Shown here: piece after piece, positions 1 to 6,180 of the stretch
How positions within the stretch are numbered: the first letter of the stretch is position 1
Layout of the letters: the number at the start of each line of letters is the position of its first letter
Source of the DNA: Halobacteriovoraceae bacterium
Lineage (GTDB): Bacteria; Bdellovibrionota; Bacteriovoracia; Bacteriovoracales; Bacteriovoracaceae
Assembly: GCA_018663815.1 (NCBI GenBank)
Contig: JABJPQ010000470.1
Location: 1-6,180, forward strand
DNA length: 6,180 nt
Direction of reading: 5' to 3'
The notes under the pieces: generated by a model
What the model was told of the DNA's origin: nothing
The model's database searches: none
What the model saw: the letters and a program-made list of their open reading frames with translations, nothing else
Made by a program: the position numbers and the translations under genes

Positions 1-261
1 AATCTTAATTGCTTTTAATACTTTCTCAGAGTTATTAATGAAAAAATCTGATTCATTTGTCGCTTTAAATTTCTCATGATGAATTTGTGCATGTCCAATA
101 TATGTCGTTGTTACTGACTTTACCATATTATCGAGCATTCCGAGCCAAAATCCATCCATTAAAATCATTGCGGCAAGGCCTAACCCTACGGCCATTCCGG
201 CTAAGATAGTTCTTTTTTTATTACGCAATAAATTTCTAAAACCAAGCTTCCAAAAAATCAT
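1..261 (-). CDS. Second FtsX/MacB-family ABC permease (3'-partial)
   Basis: The frame stays open from the ATG at 261 to base 1, giving the first 87 codons of a second permease. It begins MIFWKLGFRNLLRNKKRT, has TM1 at about 18-40, and reaches the start of the periplasmic domain (GHAQIHHEKF, 56-65). It aligns by eye with the N-terminus of the upstream permease (xLxxRNxxRNxxRT, then GxAQ[VI]H), so the two are paralogues and probably form a heterodimer as LolC/LolE do. The ATG overlaps the upstream TGA as ATGA, and a strong GGAGG (272-276) lies 10 bases before it inside the upstream gene. The periplasmic domain and remaining helices lie outside the window. Confidence 0.9.
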   Translation of the reverse strand, partial: MIFWKLGFRNLLRNKKRTILAGMAVGLGLAAMILMDGFWLGMLDNMVKSVTTTYIGHAQIHHEKFKATNESDFFINNSEKVLKAIKI

Positions 262-1448
262 GATCTCATGGCCTCCACAGGAACAATTTTACTCGCGCGA
301 AAGGCCGGAATTAAACTCACAAAAAATGATGTTACTATAATGACAAATGCAGGTGATAAAAAAACCATTAGTTTGGTTGTTGCTTTCATTTCTTCAAAGC
401 GAAAGCCTCCATATTCAATTGCAGTTTCAAGGACAATTCCATTTTTTGAAAAATAAATATTAAGTGCGAGAGAGATAACAAAACCAATTAATGTACCTAA
501 TAATCCCAACAAAAGAGTTTCCACAATAATTAATTTAGCCAAAAATGTCGGTCTGGTGCCAATTGCTTTCAAAACACCAAACTCACGGGTACGATCCAAG
601 ATTGACATCAAAACGGTGTTAAGTACTCCTAACGCCACCAGAAAAATAATAATAAATCTGCCAATAGCATCACCCTTCTTATCTGCTTGCATAGCACGGT
701 AAAAATCACTTTCAACTTGTTGCCACGAAGAAAGGGTTAAGTGTGGTGGTAACCTAATAGAGGCTTTAGCTAAGCTTGATTTTCCTTTGGTTCGAAGCAT
801 AATTTCATGTACTCTTCCCCCTAGCGAATAAAAATCTTGTGCCATAGACAAGGTCATATAGACTTTATGGTCATCAGCTCCCCCCTCGGCAGGATTTATA
901 ACTGCTGTCACTATAAATTTATCATTAGCAATTGATCCATCCGCTCCAGAGGAAATCAAAACAAGTGTGTCTCCCACTGAAAGCTTAAGTATCTTTGCAA
1001 CTTTTCCTCCAATAATAATTTCATTTTTAAGTGTTGGAATAACGCCTTCGGTTACACGATTACCAAGAGTTGTTGTTGCTAACTCTTTTTCAAAATCAAC
1101 ACCAACAATACTTACACCAAATGTTTTTTTTTGATAAAACCCAAGAGCGTTTCCTTTAATTCGAGGAGAAGCCGATTGAATATTCTTATTTAATATGAGT
1201 ATTGATATAATTTGATTATAATTTGGTATCGACTTGTAAACTCTAGGCTCACTTAAGTAGTCTTTATAATGAACTTGTGCTTCACCCGTATTTGCATCTA
1301 TAAACTGCTCAATGATTGAATCATAAACTCCGTCTCCCAAAGCTAAAAAAAAAGAAAACAAAACATACCCAAAAACCATCATACCGACAGTAAGTCTTGT
1401 CCGGGTACGATTTCTAAAAATGTTTCTCCAGGCTAGTTTCAAGAGCAT
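258..1448 (-). CDS. FtsX/MacB-family ABC transporter permease
   Basis: This 396-residue inner-membrane permease has the four-helix MacB/LolCE-type layout. A short basic N-terminus (WRNIFRNRTRTRLT, 7-20) precedes TM1 (about 19-39). A large periplasmic MacB-PCD-like domain spans about 40-260, and the FtsX domain has TM2 (261-284), TM3 (303-333) and TM4 (359-381). The cytoplasmic loop after TM2 carries DRTREFGVLKAIGTRP (285-300), the coupling region that meets the ATPase, and the C-terminus ends PAFRASKIVPVEAMRS, both typical of the family. Length is normal and nothing is broken. The ATG at 1448 overlaps the stop of the LolA-like gene, and an AAGAG-like weak ribosome site lies about 6 bases upstream. 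It probably pairs with the paralogous permease encoded next and with an ATPase not seen here. MacB/LolCE-type systems use force at the periplasmic side rather than classic transport; the cargo is unknown. Confidence 0.93.
   Translation of the reverse strand: MLLKLAWRNIFRNRTRTRLTVGMMVFGYVLFSFFLALGDGVYDSIIEQFIDANTGEAQVHYKDYLSEPRVYKSIPNYNQIISILILNKNIQSASPRIKGNALGFYQKKTFGVSIVGVDFEKELATTTLGNRVTEGVIPTLKNEIIIGGKVAKILKLSVGDTLVLISSGADGSIANDKFIVTAVINPAEGGADDHKVYMTLSMAQDFYSLGGRVHEIMLRTKGKSSLAKASIRLPPHLTLSSWQQVESDFYRAMQADKKGDAIGRFIIIFLVALGVLNTVLMSILDRTREFGVLKAIGTRPTFLAKLIIVETLLLGLLGTLIGFVISLALNIYFSKNGIVLETAIEYGGFRFEEMKATTKLMVFLSPAFVIIVTSFFVSLIPAFRASKIVPVEAMRS
272..276 (-). promoter_or_regulatory. Shine-Dalgarno for the second permease
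   Basis: GGAGG, the strongest ribosome site in the window, lies 10 bases before the ATG at 261. It is embedded in the last codons of the first permease (within V-E-A-M-R-S). It supports the ATGA-overlapping start rather than a later one. Confidence 0.7.
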
Positions 1449-2173
1449 TAACGTCTCTTTTTTAAATTGTTCATTCTAAAAACCCCATCACTTACCCCTA
1501 CGTCAAGTTTCAGGTCTTTATACTCTATAGTTGTTTCATTTCCAGGTTTGTTATGAGACTTCAAGGTCATAATAAGGGGAACATATGTTTGATTTATTTT
1601 TTGAATTTTACTAAACATGATACTCCTTATCAGAGTTCCTTTTTCATTATAAAAGTCTTGTTTAATAGGAATAAACTTCAATGCATCTACGACAAGCTGA
1701 ATTTTTCCCCAAACAGTAACGGTGCTCTTTTTGGGTAAAAGCTCAATAGTATAGGATGATTTTGATTTTTTTAAAATTTTATGAGTAAAGTCATGACGGT
1801 AAGTATGTTCCTTAACTAAATCATCATTGGTGAAGTCGGACCCCATCCAAGATCCCATCATCATTGAGGCCGGAACTTTAATAACTTTATTAACTTTGGG
1901 AAAGTAATTCCACATTTCATTATTTTTTTTAAGTGTGGAGACACCTTTCTCTTTTTTAGGCGAAATAATGGTAATAAAGGTTTTTTCCATTCCTTTAGTC
2001 CAAACTTTCATTTCTAGCACACGCTCCCAATGAGGTGTTTTAATTTTCATAATCATTGTTGAGGAGGATGATTTTGATCGGTAGACATTATCAATTTTAT
2101 CCAAGAGCTGATCAAGTGTGACGTCGCCATAGGCTGAATTGATAAACAAAGTAAGAACAATGAGAATCTTCAT
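1448..2173 (-). CDS. LolA-like outer membrane lipoprotein-sorting protein
   Basis: This 241-residue periplasmic protein belongs to the LolA-like group usually annotated as outer membrane lipoprotein-sorting protein (COG2834-like). A short signal peptide (1-16: Lys2, hydrophobic ILIVLTLFI, then SAYG before Asp17) fits signal peptidase I; there is no lipobox Cys. The mature part has alternating beta-strand character, with the markers MWNYFPKVNKVIKVP (87-101) and MMGSWMGSDFTNDDLV (105-120), the latter highly characteristic of the family. The ATG at 2173 is fixed: an in-frame TAA lies 10 codons upstream with no other start codon between. No Shine-Dalgarno is visible. The stop overlaps the next start by one base (TAATG). 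Co-location with FtsX-type permeases suggests a periplasmic carrier for a lipoprotein or other hydrophobic cargo handled by that transporter; the cargo is unknown. It differs from classical LolA in these motifs, so I give no lolA symbol. Confidence 0.88.
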   Translation of the reverse strand: MKILIVLTLFINSAYGDVTLDQLLDKIDNVYRSKSSSSTMIMKIKTPHWERVLEMKVWTKGMEKTFITIISPKKEKGVSTLKKNNEMWNYFPKVNKVIKVPASMMMGSWMGSDFTNDDLVKEHTYRHDFTHKILKKSKSSYTIELLPKKSTVTVWGKIQLVVDALKFIPIKQDFYNEKGTLIRSIMFSKIQKINQTYVPLIMTLKSHNKPGNETTIEYKDLKLDVGVSDGVFRMNNLKKRR

Positions 2174-2179
2174 GTTGAG

Positions 2180-2185
2180 ACTATA
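2180..2185 (-). promoter_or_regulatory. -10 element; predicted start of transcription on the ATG
   Basis: TATAGT matches TATAAT at 5 of 6 positions and has an ideal 17-base spacer to TTGCCT. Only CTCAAC separates it from the ATG at 2173, so the usual -10 to +1 distance puts the first transcribed base on the A of that ATG. This predicts a leaderless message, consistent with the absence of a Shine-Dalgarno there. The promoter is inferred from sequence only. Confidence 0.5.
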
Positions 2186-2202
2186 CCCAGAGCTGATGAG
2201 TT

Positions 2203-2208
2203 AGGCAA
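2203..2208 (-). promoter_or_regulatory. -35 element of promoter for the LolA-like/permease operon
   Basis: TTGCCT (4 of 6 matches to TTGACA) is exactly 17 bases upstream of the TATAGT -10 element. It lies in the only gap of useful size in the window, pointing at the LolA-like gene. Confidence 0.5.
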
Positions 2209-2253
2209 TTTCTTAGGGTAACAACTTAATAATGGGTAGATAAATACAATAAA

Positions 2254-3231
2254 TTAATAAACAATATTAACCTCTTGCTCAATAAAATGCTCAAAAGATT
2301 GGTACAACCGAACATCACCCGGCCACCGATACTCGCTGGCCCTTAAAAAGGGATTATAGATTGCTGTGTACAAAGTTCCAAAACTGTTTTCATAGTCTGT
2401 CGAATATAAGGGAGCGTATCCAAAGGCAGCAATAAAAGATTCAATACTCACAAGTGGATCAAAGAGTAGCTCAGAAATAGATTGCTTTCTATCAGATGAG
2501 TTTGAAAATATAGAATAATTATTTAAATCAAAGCCTCCCTGCTGATTAACTGCAAATGGACACGCGGTGACCTTTGGCTCATCAAAGGGAGATAGTTCAA
2601 TCGTAGAGACATGATAATATTTATCCATGACGGTAATATTATAAGCCATATTAATTGGGATTTTTTTCAATAATTCAATTGCTTCCGCCGAACTTTTACA
2701 AAACTCCAAGATATAACGAACAACAAGTGTAATCCCAAAGCCTTTACCTATAATATCACTGCCTCCATAGGCAAGGGAAATACAGAGCCCATGTTCATTA
2801 ATGCCATCCAGAGCACCCCAAAGACAGTCTGTCGTAGCAATAACATTTGTATCAAACCATTTACTTTTTAATATCCTTCCTTCAAATAATGAAGGGGAAT
2901 AATCATAATTTCGAACCAGGACGGGTGAGTATCTTGTCCAGGCAGCCTGCGTGCATCCTCTTTTGTAAGGTGTGGGACAATACAAACTTAGCATTCTTGC
3001 CATTTCATCTTCTGCACTCGTTAAATTTCGCAAATGTTCCCACAAAGAAACAAATTTTGGCATATATTGTTCAAGAGCAGTCCTACACTCATCCAAGCTT
3101 GGCTTTTGTATATTTCCTTCCTGAAAGTACCATTTGTGATAGCCAGAACTAACACCATTATAAAAATCTAACCATTTTTTTGCTGGGAAATCTTCCTCTA
3201 TACAAATAAACTTTTTGGAATAGATGCTCAT
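2254..3231 (-). CDS. C45-type Ntn hydrolase / acyltransferase (isopenicillin N acyltransferase-like)
   Basis: This 325-residue protein resembles the C45 / acyl-CoA:6-aminopenicillanate acyltransferase family, which is made as an inactive precursor and self-cleaves before a Cys that becomes the N-terminal nucleophile. The expected cleavage is at Gly92-Cys93 in RGCTQAAW (91-98). That leaves a propeptide chain of about 92 residues and a catalytic chain of about 233, proportions close to the fungal enzyme. Other family-like features are PVLVRNYDYSP (103-113; the RNxD motif), GINEHGLCISLAYGG (143-157), NITVMD (198-203), VNQQG (228-232; an Asn at the usual oxyanion-type position) and TLYTAIYNP (286-294). 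There is no signal peptide, so it is probably cytoplasmic. Known relatives cleave or exchange linear amides; the substrate here is unknown. The ATG overlaps the ATP-grasp stop as ATGA, with AAAGG 9 bases upstream. It is the last gene of the operon. The family call is firm; hydrolase versus transferase is open. Confidence 0.85.
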   Translation of the reverse strand: MSIYSKKFICIEEDFPAKKWLDFYNGVSSGYHKWYFQEGNIQKPSLDECRTALEQYMPKFVSLWEHLRNLTSAEDEMARMLSLYCPTPYKRGCTQAAWTRYSPVLVRNYDYSPSLFEGRILKSKWFDTNVIATTDCLWGALDGINEHGLCISLAYGGSDIIGKGFGITLVVRYILEFCKSSAEAIELLKKIPINMAYNITVMDKYYHVSTIELSPFDEPKVTACPFAVNQQGGFDLNNYSIFSNSSDRKQSISELLFDPLVSIESFIAAFGYAPLYSTDYENSFGTLYTAIYNPFLRASEYRWPGDVRLYQSFEHFIEQEVNIVY

Positions 3232-4709
3232 GCTTCAGAACCTTTAGTATTGGTAGGGTTAGTAAAGCGTTTTGCTAAACTCTCTTCCTCTTCAGTAAGC
3301 TCTCTTGTTTGGAAAGCCTCATTAACTGCATTTATCCAGGCCAACGCCGTACCATTTAATTTCATTCCATTATCAATAGTTAATTTATTATTTAAAAACA
3401 AAATTATTCTATCAGATCCATAGTATGAATATTCATCCCGATTCATAATCCTTAATAAAAAAACATGCTCAGGCTTAGTCCCTTTCTCTTGTGGATTAGA
3501 ACTCTGTTTAATAAGCTTAAGTTTTTTTTGTTCATCTAATGCATATACTCCTGAAACTGGAGCAGCACATACTTTCCTAAGACCTGAATGTGTGGCTTTC
3601 AAAATCATTTGACTTGTTATACCTTGATGACCTTCAGCAAGAGAGAATTTATTATATTGTATGGGATCGATTGGAATTTCAATTTCAGAAAATTCTAAAA
3701 GATGAAATAAAAATAGTGGAATTGTCTTTTGGCAAAACGGAGCCATGTTAGTTTGAGCTGATATTCCTGTGATACGAGGATTAATCTCACCTAAATATAT
3801 CTCTTGGGTTTTAAAATCTATTAAAAAATCAACCTCAAAGTATCCTTTATAACCTCTGGCATAAAGAGCATTTCCAAGTCGCTCTGTCTTCTCATGTATC
3901 GATTTTCTAACTTCAGACGAAAATTGCTCCTGATATAATTCATTACCACACCAACCTCCTTTATAAGGAGTAAGTTCTGGAAAACCAACTAACTCACTAA
4001 GTAGCGGTCCAACAAAAGTACCGATCGAAGTAGCACATGCCTCAATAGCACTTCCAACGCTTGAAATACGCCTCATCACTTTAACTTTGTCTTCGGCTTC
4101 GATCTTGCTGGCATACTGAATATAGTCTTCTTGAGAATTAATAAAATATGTAGTTTTGCCCGAGTCACCAAAAGGTGCCTGAATAACTAAATCTAATCCT
4201 AAATTATGTTCTTCACAAATTTTAACTAGAGAATCATAACTTTTAACTTTGCCCAAAAAATTATCAACACTGAACACCTGCGCTTCATTGCCAATTTCTG
4301 TCGTTGTTATTTTGTTATCAATACTTTTAACAATATCATTTTCAGGTAAGATTAACTGGAGATTAAGCTCTTTACATATTTGTTGTAGCTTCTGATTAAA
4401 AAACAGAAAAATTGCATTCCCTTTTCCAGCCTCTTCGATGTCAGAATTAATTTTCTCTATAGTAGAAGGATGTTCTAATAGAAATTCATTTATTTTTTCT
4501 AAACTTGCAAAGGCTCTTTTTTTTTCATCATGAGGCACAAGGCAAGACCTTTCATTATCGTCAAAGCAATTAAGATAATTTATATTGGTCCAGTTATGAA
4601 CCCACTGATGTAAATTGATAAGGTTGAAATTGGAAGGACTTATAAAATAGTATGGGATTTTATTAGATTTAAATATTTGTTTAATTCTATCAAAGTCTAG
4701 TGTCTTCAT
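3228..4709 (-). CDS. ATP-grasp domain ligase, substrate unknown
   Basis: This 493-residue cytoplasmic protein is expected to activate a carboxylate as acyl-phosphate and join it to an amine or thiol. Residues 1 to about 130 form a pre-ATP region I cannot assign. The ATP-grasp core follows: Lys133 (DNK), a glycine-containing loop QAPFGDSGKTTY (177-188), VMRRISS (211-217), a metal/ATP strand GYFEVDFLID (289-298), and the signature LGEINPRITG (306-315), where Glu308 and Asn310 are the expected Mg ligands and Arg311 the phosphate contact. Residues after about 345 are a C-terminal extension of unknown role with an acidic EEEE run (473-476). The core is biotin carboxylase/carbamoyl-phosphate-synthase-like, but no biotin carrier or CPS partner is nearby. 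The ATG at 4709 is 3 bases after the decarboxylase stop and is preceded by AAGGA. Being between a decarboxylase and an Ntn amidohydrolase suggests that it makes an amide of a small amino compound; that is inference. Confidence 0.9.
   Translation of the reverse strand: MKTLDFDRIKQIFKSNKIPYYFISPSNFNLINLHQWVHNWTNINYLNCFDDNERSCLVPHDEKKRAFASLEKINEFLLEHPSTIEKINSDIEEAGKGNAIFLFFNQKLQQICKELNLQLILPENDIVKSIDNKITTTEIGNEAQVFSVDNFLGKVKSYDSLVKICEEHNLGLDLVIQAPFGDSGKTTYFINSQEDYIQYASKIEAEDKVKVMRRISSVGSAIEACATSIGTFVGPLLSELVGFPELTPYKGGWCGNELYQEQFSSEVRKSIHEKTERLGNALYARGYKGYFEVDFLIDFKTQEIYLGEINPRITGISAQTNMAPFCQKTIPLFLFHLLEFSEIEIPIDPIQYNKFSLAEGHQGITSQMILKATHSGLRKVCAAPVSGVYALDEQKKLKLIKQSSNPQEKGTKPEHVFLLRIMNRDEYSYYGSDRIILFLNNKLTIDNGMKLNGTALAWINAVNEAFQTRELTEEEESLAKRFTNPTNTKGSEA
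3241..3245 (-). promoter_or_regulatory. Shine-Dalgarno for the C45-type gene
   Basis: AAAGG sits 9 bases before the ATG at 3231, inside the end of the ATP-grasp gene. With the ATGA stop/start overlap it supports this start and implies coupled translation. Confidence 0.6.
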
Positions 4710-4712
4710 TAA

Positions 4713-6180
4713 TTATCCTTTAAAAATTTTAAGTCCTACTTCTTTATGAAATCCATGAATTTCGTCATCAATGATTGAAGCAATATAAACAAGAATCTTA
4801 TAATCAATCATTTGACCGGGAACTAAAAGAGGGAAGCCCGGAGGGTACGGGGTTACAAAAGCAGCTGAAGTCCAAGTCTTACCATTTGCGGCCATCTTTA
4901 AGACGCTAGAATTAATTTCGACATGCTCTATGTTTGCAGACTCATAGGCATCAAAGTAAGCACTTCTCATATCTATTATCTCAGGACAAAGGGAGAAGTA
5001 AGGTAAGTATTTCTCATCATATCTACGCTTTTGCGGCATGGCTAAAGAAGCCTCTTGATTGATATTTGAAACATTATTATTTTTTCTGACCCCGTGTAAA
5101 TAATCAGCTAAATTAGCCAACGTATCGTAAAGATATTTCACACTTTTTCTACTCGCACCAATATTAATAATGAACAAAACGGTATGTCTTGATGTTTTAT
5201 TAACTTGAATATTATACCTATTAATTAATAGTTTTCTAAAATGGCTTCCACTTAAACCCGTCTTTGAAACATCTAGTGTTACTCTTGATGGGTCAAGTCT
5301 CATTCCACTTTGTTGGAAGTCCAAAATATCTTCAAAAATTTCAAACTCACTCTTACCACTACTTTCTTTTTTTATCTCCTCATCTGGGAAGAGATCATAA
5401 ACATTCAAAATTTTAAAAAACTTAGATACTTTTTTGTTCGTACTAATATTTAATTTTAACCAACTAGATAATTCAATAGATTTTTGTACCATCGCATATC
5501 CCTCTAGTCCCATCTGACGTCGAGCTACGTCCAATGAGGCAAGTATTTGATAGTTAGGTGAAGTGGAAGTATGCGTATAAAAAGCATCTAGAAAAATTTC
5601 TGTATTAAATAGTTCATCGCAAATATGAATCATTGACCCCTGTCTAAAACTGCTCAGGGTTTTATGTGTTGATTGAGTTGCGTAAGCTCTAACTTTAACT
5701 TTTTGAGGATCTGGAAGACGTGTTTTATTCTTACTTTGCTTGTACTCTATTAAATACTCAGATGAAGAAAACCTATTTTTTAATTTTTGAGCGACACTCA
5801 TAGCATGACGGCGCTCGTACAAAGGGTGAAAATGGGTATGGGCACACCATGCTTCATCCCAGTGGAATATAACATCAGCCTTTATCGCCAAAATTTCTAA
5901 CATATATGACTCAACATCGTACAATGCACCATCAAATGTTGAGTTTGTTAAAATAATTTGCTTTAGCTTTCCTAGTAGATTAGCTTTTTCTAAATCTCGC
6001 ATTTTATCTTTTATCTGACTTAAAGATATTGCACCATAAAGGTCATACTTCTCAACGGCATTTGTTTGTAGGAAGATAACACTAGCACCTGTAAGTACAA
6101 TTCCATAAGGGATTGATTTATGACAATCTGATGATATAAGGACTATATCACCAGGGCATAAGTTAGCCTGCATCACGATC
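4713..6180 (-). CDS. Orn/Lys/Arg decarboxylase, PLP fold type I (5'-partial)
   Basis: This is the C-terminal part of a basic-amino-acid decarboxylase, a cytoplasmic PLP enzyme that removes the alpha-carboxylate of ornithine, lysine or arginine to give putrescine, cadaverine or agmatine. The frame is open to the window edge (…I-V-M-Q-A-N…), so the GTG at 6176 is an internal Val and not a start; the N-terminal wing domain and the start of the core lie outside. Numbering from that Val, family landmarks appear in order: CHKS (18-21), DEAW (107-110, Asp107 expected to contact the PLP ring nitrogen), QSTHKTL (168-174, Lys172 the Schiff-base lysine), a TSP-x-YQILASLD segment (205-216), LDPSRVTLD (294-302), and the C-terminal-domain signature TPYPPGFPLLVPGQ (442-455). 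All expected catalytic residues are intact. The long segment between DEAW and STHK resembles the larger-sized members of the family as I remember them. Substrate cannot be decided from sequence. It is the first visible gene of the three-gene operon. Confidence 0.93.
   Translation of the reverse strand, partial: IVMQANLCPGDIVLISSDCHKSIPYGIVLTGASVIFLQTNAVEKYDLYGAISLSQIKDKMRDLEKANLLGKLKQIILTNSTFDGALYDVESYMLEILAIKADVIFHWDEAWCAHTHFHPLYERRHAMSVAQKLKNRFSSSEYLIEYKQSKNKTRLPDPQKVKVRAYATQSTHKTLSSFRQGSMIHICDELFNTEIFLDAFYTHTSTSPNYQILASLDVARRQMGLEGYAMVQKSIELSSWLKLNISTNKKVSKFFKILNVYDLFPDEEIKKESSGKSEFEIFEDILDFQQSGMRLDPSRVTLDVSKTGLSGSHFRKLLINRYNIQVNKTSRHTVLFIINIGASRKSVKYLYDTLANLADYLHGVRKNNNVSNINQEASLAMPQKRRYDEKYLPYFSLCPEIIDMRSAYFDAYESANIEHVEINSSVLKMAANGKTWTSAAFVTPYPPGFPLLVPGQMIDYKILVYIASIIDDEIHGFHKEVGLKIFKG
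4716..4720 (-). promoter_or_regulatory. Shine-Dalgarno for the ATP-grasp gene
   Basis: AAGGA lies 6 bases before the ATG at 4709 and directly abuts the TAA stop of the decarboxylase, giving AAGGATAATTAATG. It supports this start codon, and translation of the two genes is probably coupled. Confidence 0.75.

Larger units (their letters stand above)
2174..2253. other. Intergenic region between two operons
   Basis: This 80-base AT-rich gap separates the amine/amide operon from the LolA-like/permease operon. On the minus strand it holds the promoter described above. TACCC occurs twice (2234-2238 and 2216-2220), with the inverted copy GGGTA (2184-2188) touching the -10 element. I find no stable hairpin followed by a U-run, so there is no convincing terminator for the upstream operon and some read-through is possible. 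Confidence 0.6.

Noticed and set aside
268..456. Plus-strand open frame of 62 codons
   Set aside because: It is antisense to the last helix and C-terminal signature of the first permease; no family features.
1553..1738. Plus-strand open frame of 61 codons
   Set aside because: It is antisense to the LolA-like gene and shows no recognisable features.
2184..2220. TACCC…GGGTA inverted repeat as a terminator for the upstream operon
   Set aside because: The stem is only 5 bases with a loop of over 25 and no U-run, and it overlaps the promoter.
2847..3152. Plus-strand open frame of 101 codons
   Set aside because: It lies wholly inside the C45-type gene on the opposite strand, has no recognisable domain, and the opposite frame carries catalytic motifs.
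3228..4709. Biotin carboxylase or carbamoyl-phosphate synthase identity for the ATP-grasp gene
   Set aside because: Only the general ATP-grasp motifs match; length and both flanking regions differ and no partner subunit is present.
6174..6176. GTG (followed by ATG) as start of the decarboxylase gene
   Set aside because: The frame is open to the window edge, and the residues from there (IVMQANLCPGD) match the middle of the family core, so a large N-terminal part must lie upstream.
1..6180. CRISPR arrays, tRNA/rRNA genes, insertion sequences or phage genes
   Set aside because: No regular repeats, RNA-gene signatures, transposase motifs or terminal inverted repeats were seen; the window is nearly all coding by six minus-strand genes.

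Overview
The window is AT-rich and almost entirely coding. Every gene I can support lies on the minus strand, so the biology reads from high to low coordinates. The gene set suggests a Gram-negative bacterium: a periplasmic LolA-like lipoprotein-sorting protein sits with paired FtsX/MacB-type permeases. AT-rich Bdellovibrionota/deltaproteobacteria or Legionella-like gammaproteobacteria are plausible, but the sequence alone does not settle the lineage.

Region A (6180 down to 2254) is a compact three-gene operon. It begins with the C-terminal part of a PLP-dependent Orn/Lys/Arg decarboxylase that is cut by the window edge. An ATP-grasp carboxylate-amine/thiol ligase-like protein follows 3 bases later. 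A C45-type Ntn amidohydrolase/acyltransferase (isopenicillin N acyltransferase-like) comes last, its start overlapping the previous stop by 4 bases. A basic-amino-acid decarboxylase, an amide-bond-forming enzyme and an amide-cleaving or transferring enzyme together look like a small pathway. It probably makes or remodels an amide of a decarboxylated basic amino acid. I do not recognise this triad as a characterised system, and it is the main item of interest.

Region B (2253 to 2174) is an 80-base intergenic gap. It carries a good sigma70-like promoter (TTGCCT, 17 bases, TATAGT) facing region C. The predicted transcription start falls on the A of the next gene's ATG, which suggests a leaderless mRNA. 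I see no clear terminator for region A.

Region C (2173 down to 1, continuing outside) encodes a secreted LolA-like protein, a full-length FtsX/MacB-type ABC permease, and the first 87 codons of a second, paralogous permease. Junctions are TAATG (1-base overlap) and ATGA (4-base overlap). This resembles the accessory lipoprotein-sorting/ABC export modules of Gram-negative bacteria. The ATPase is not in the window and may lie beyond base 1. Whether regions A and C are functionally linked is unknown; the promoter between them argues for separate transcription units.
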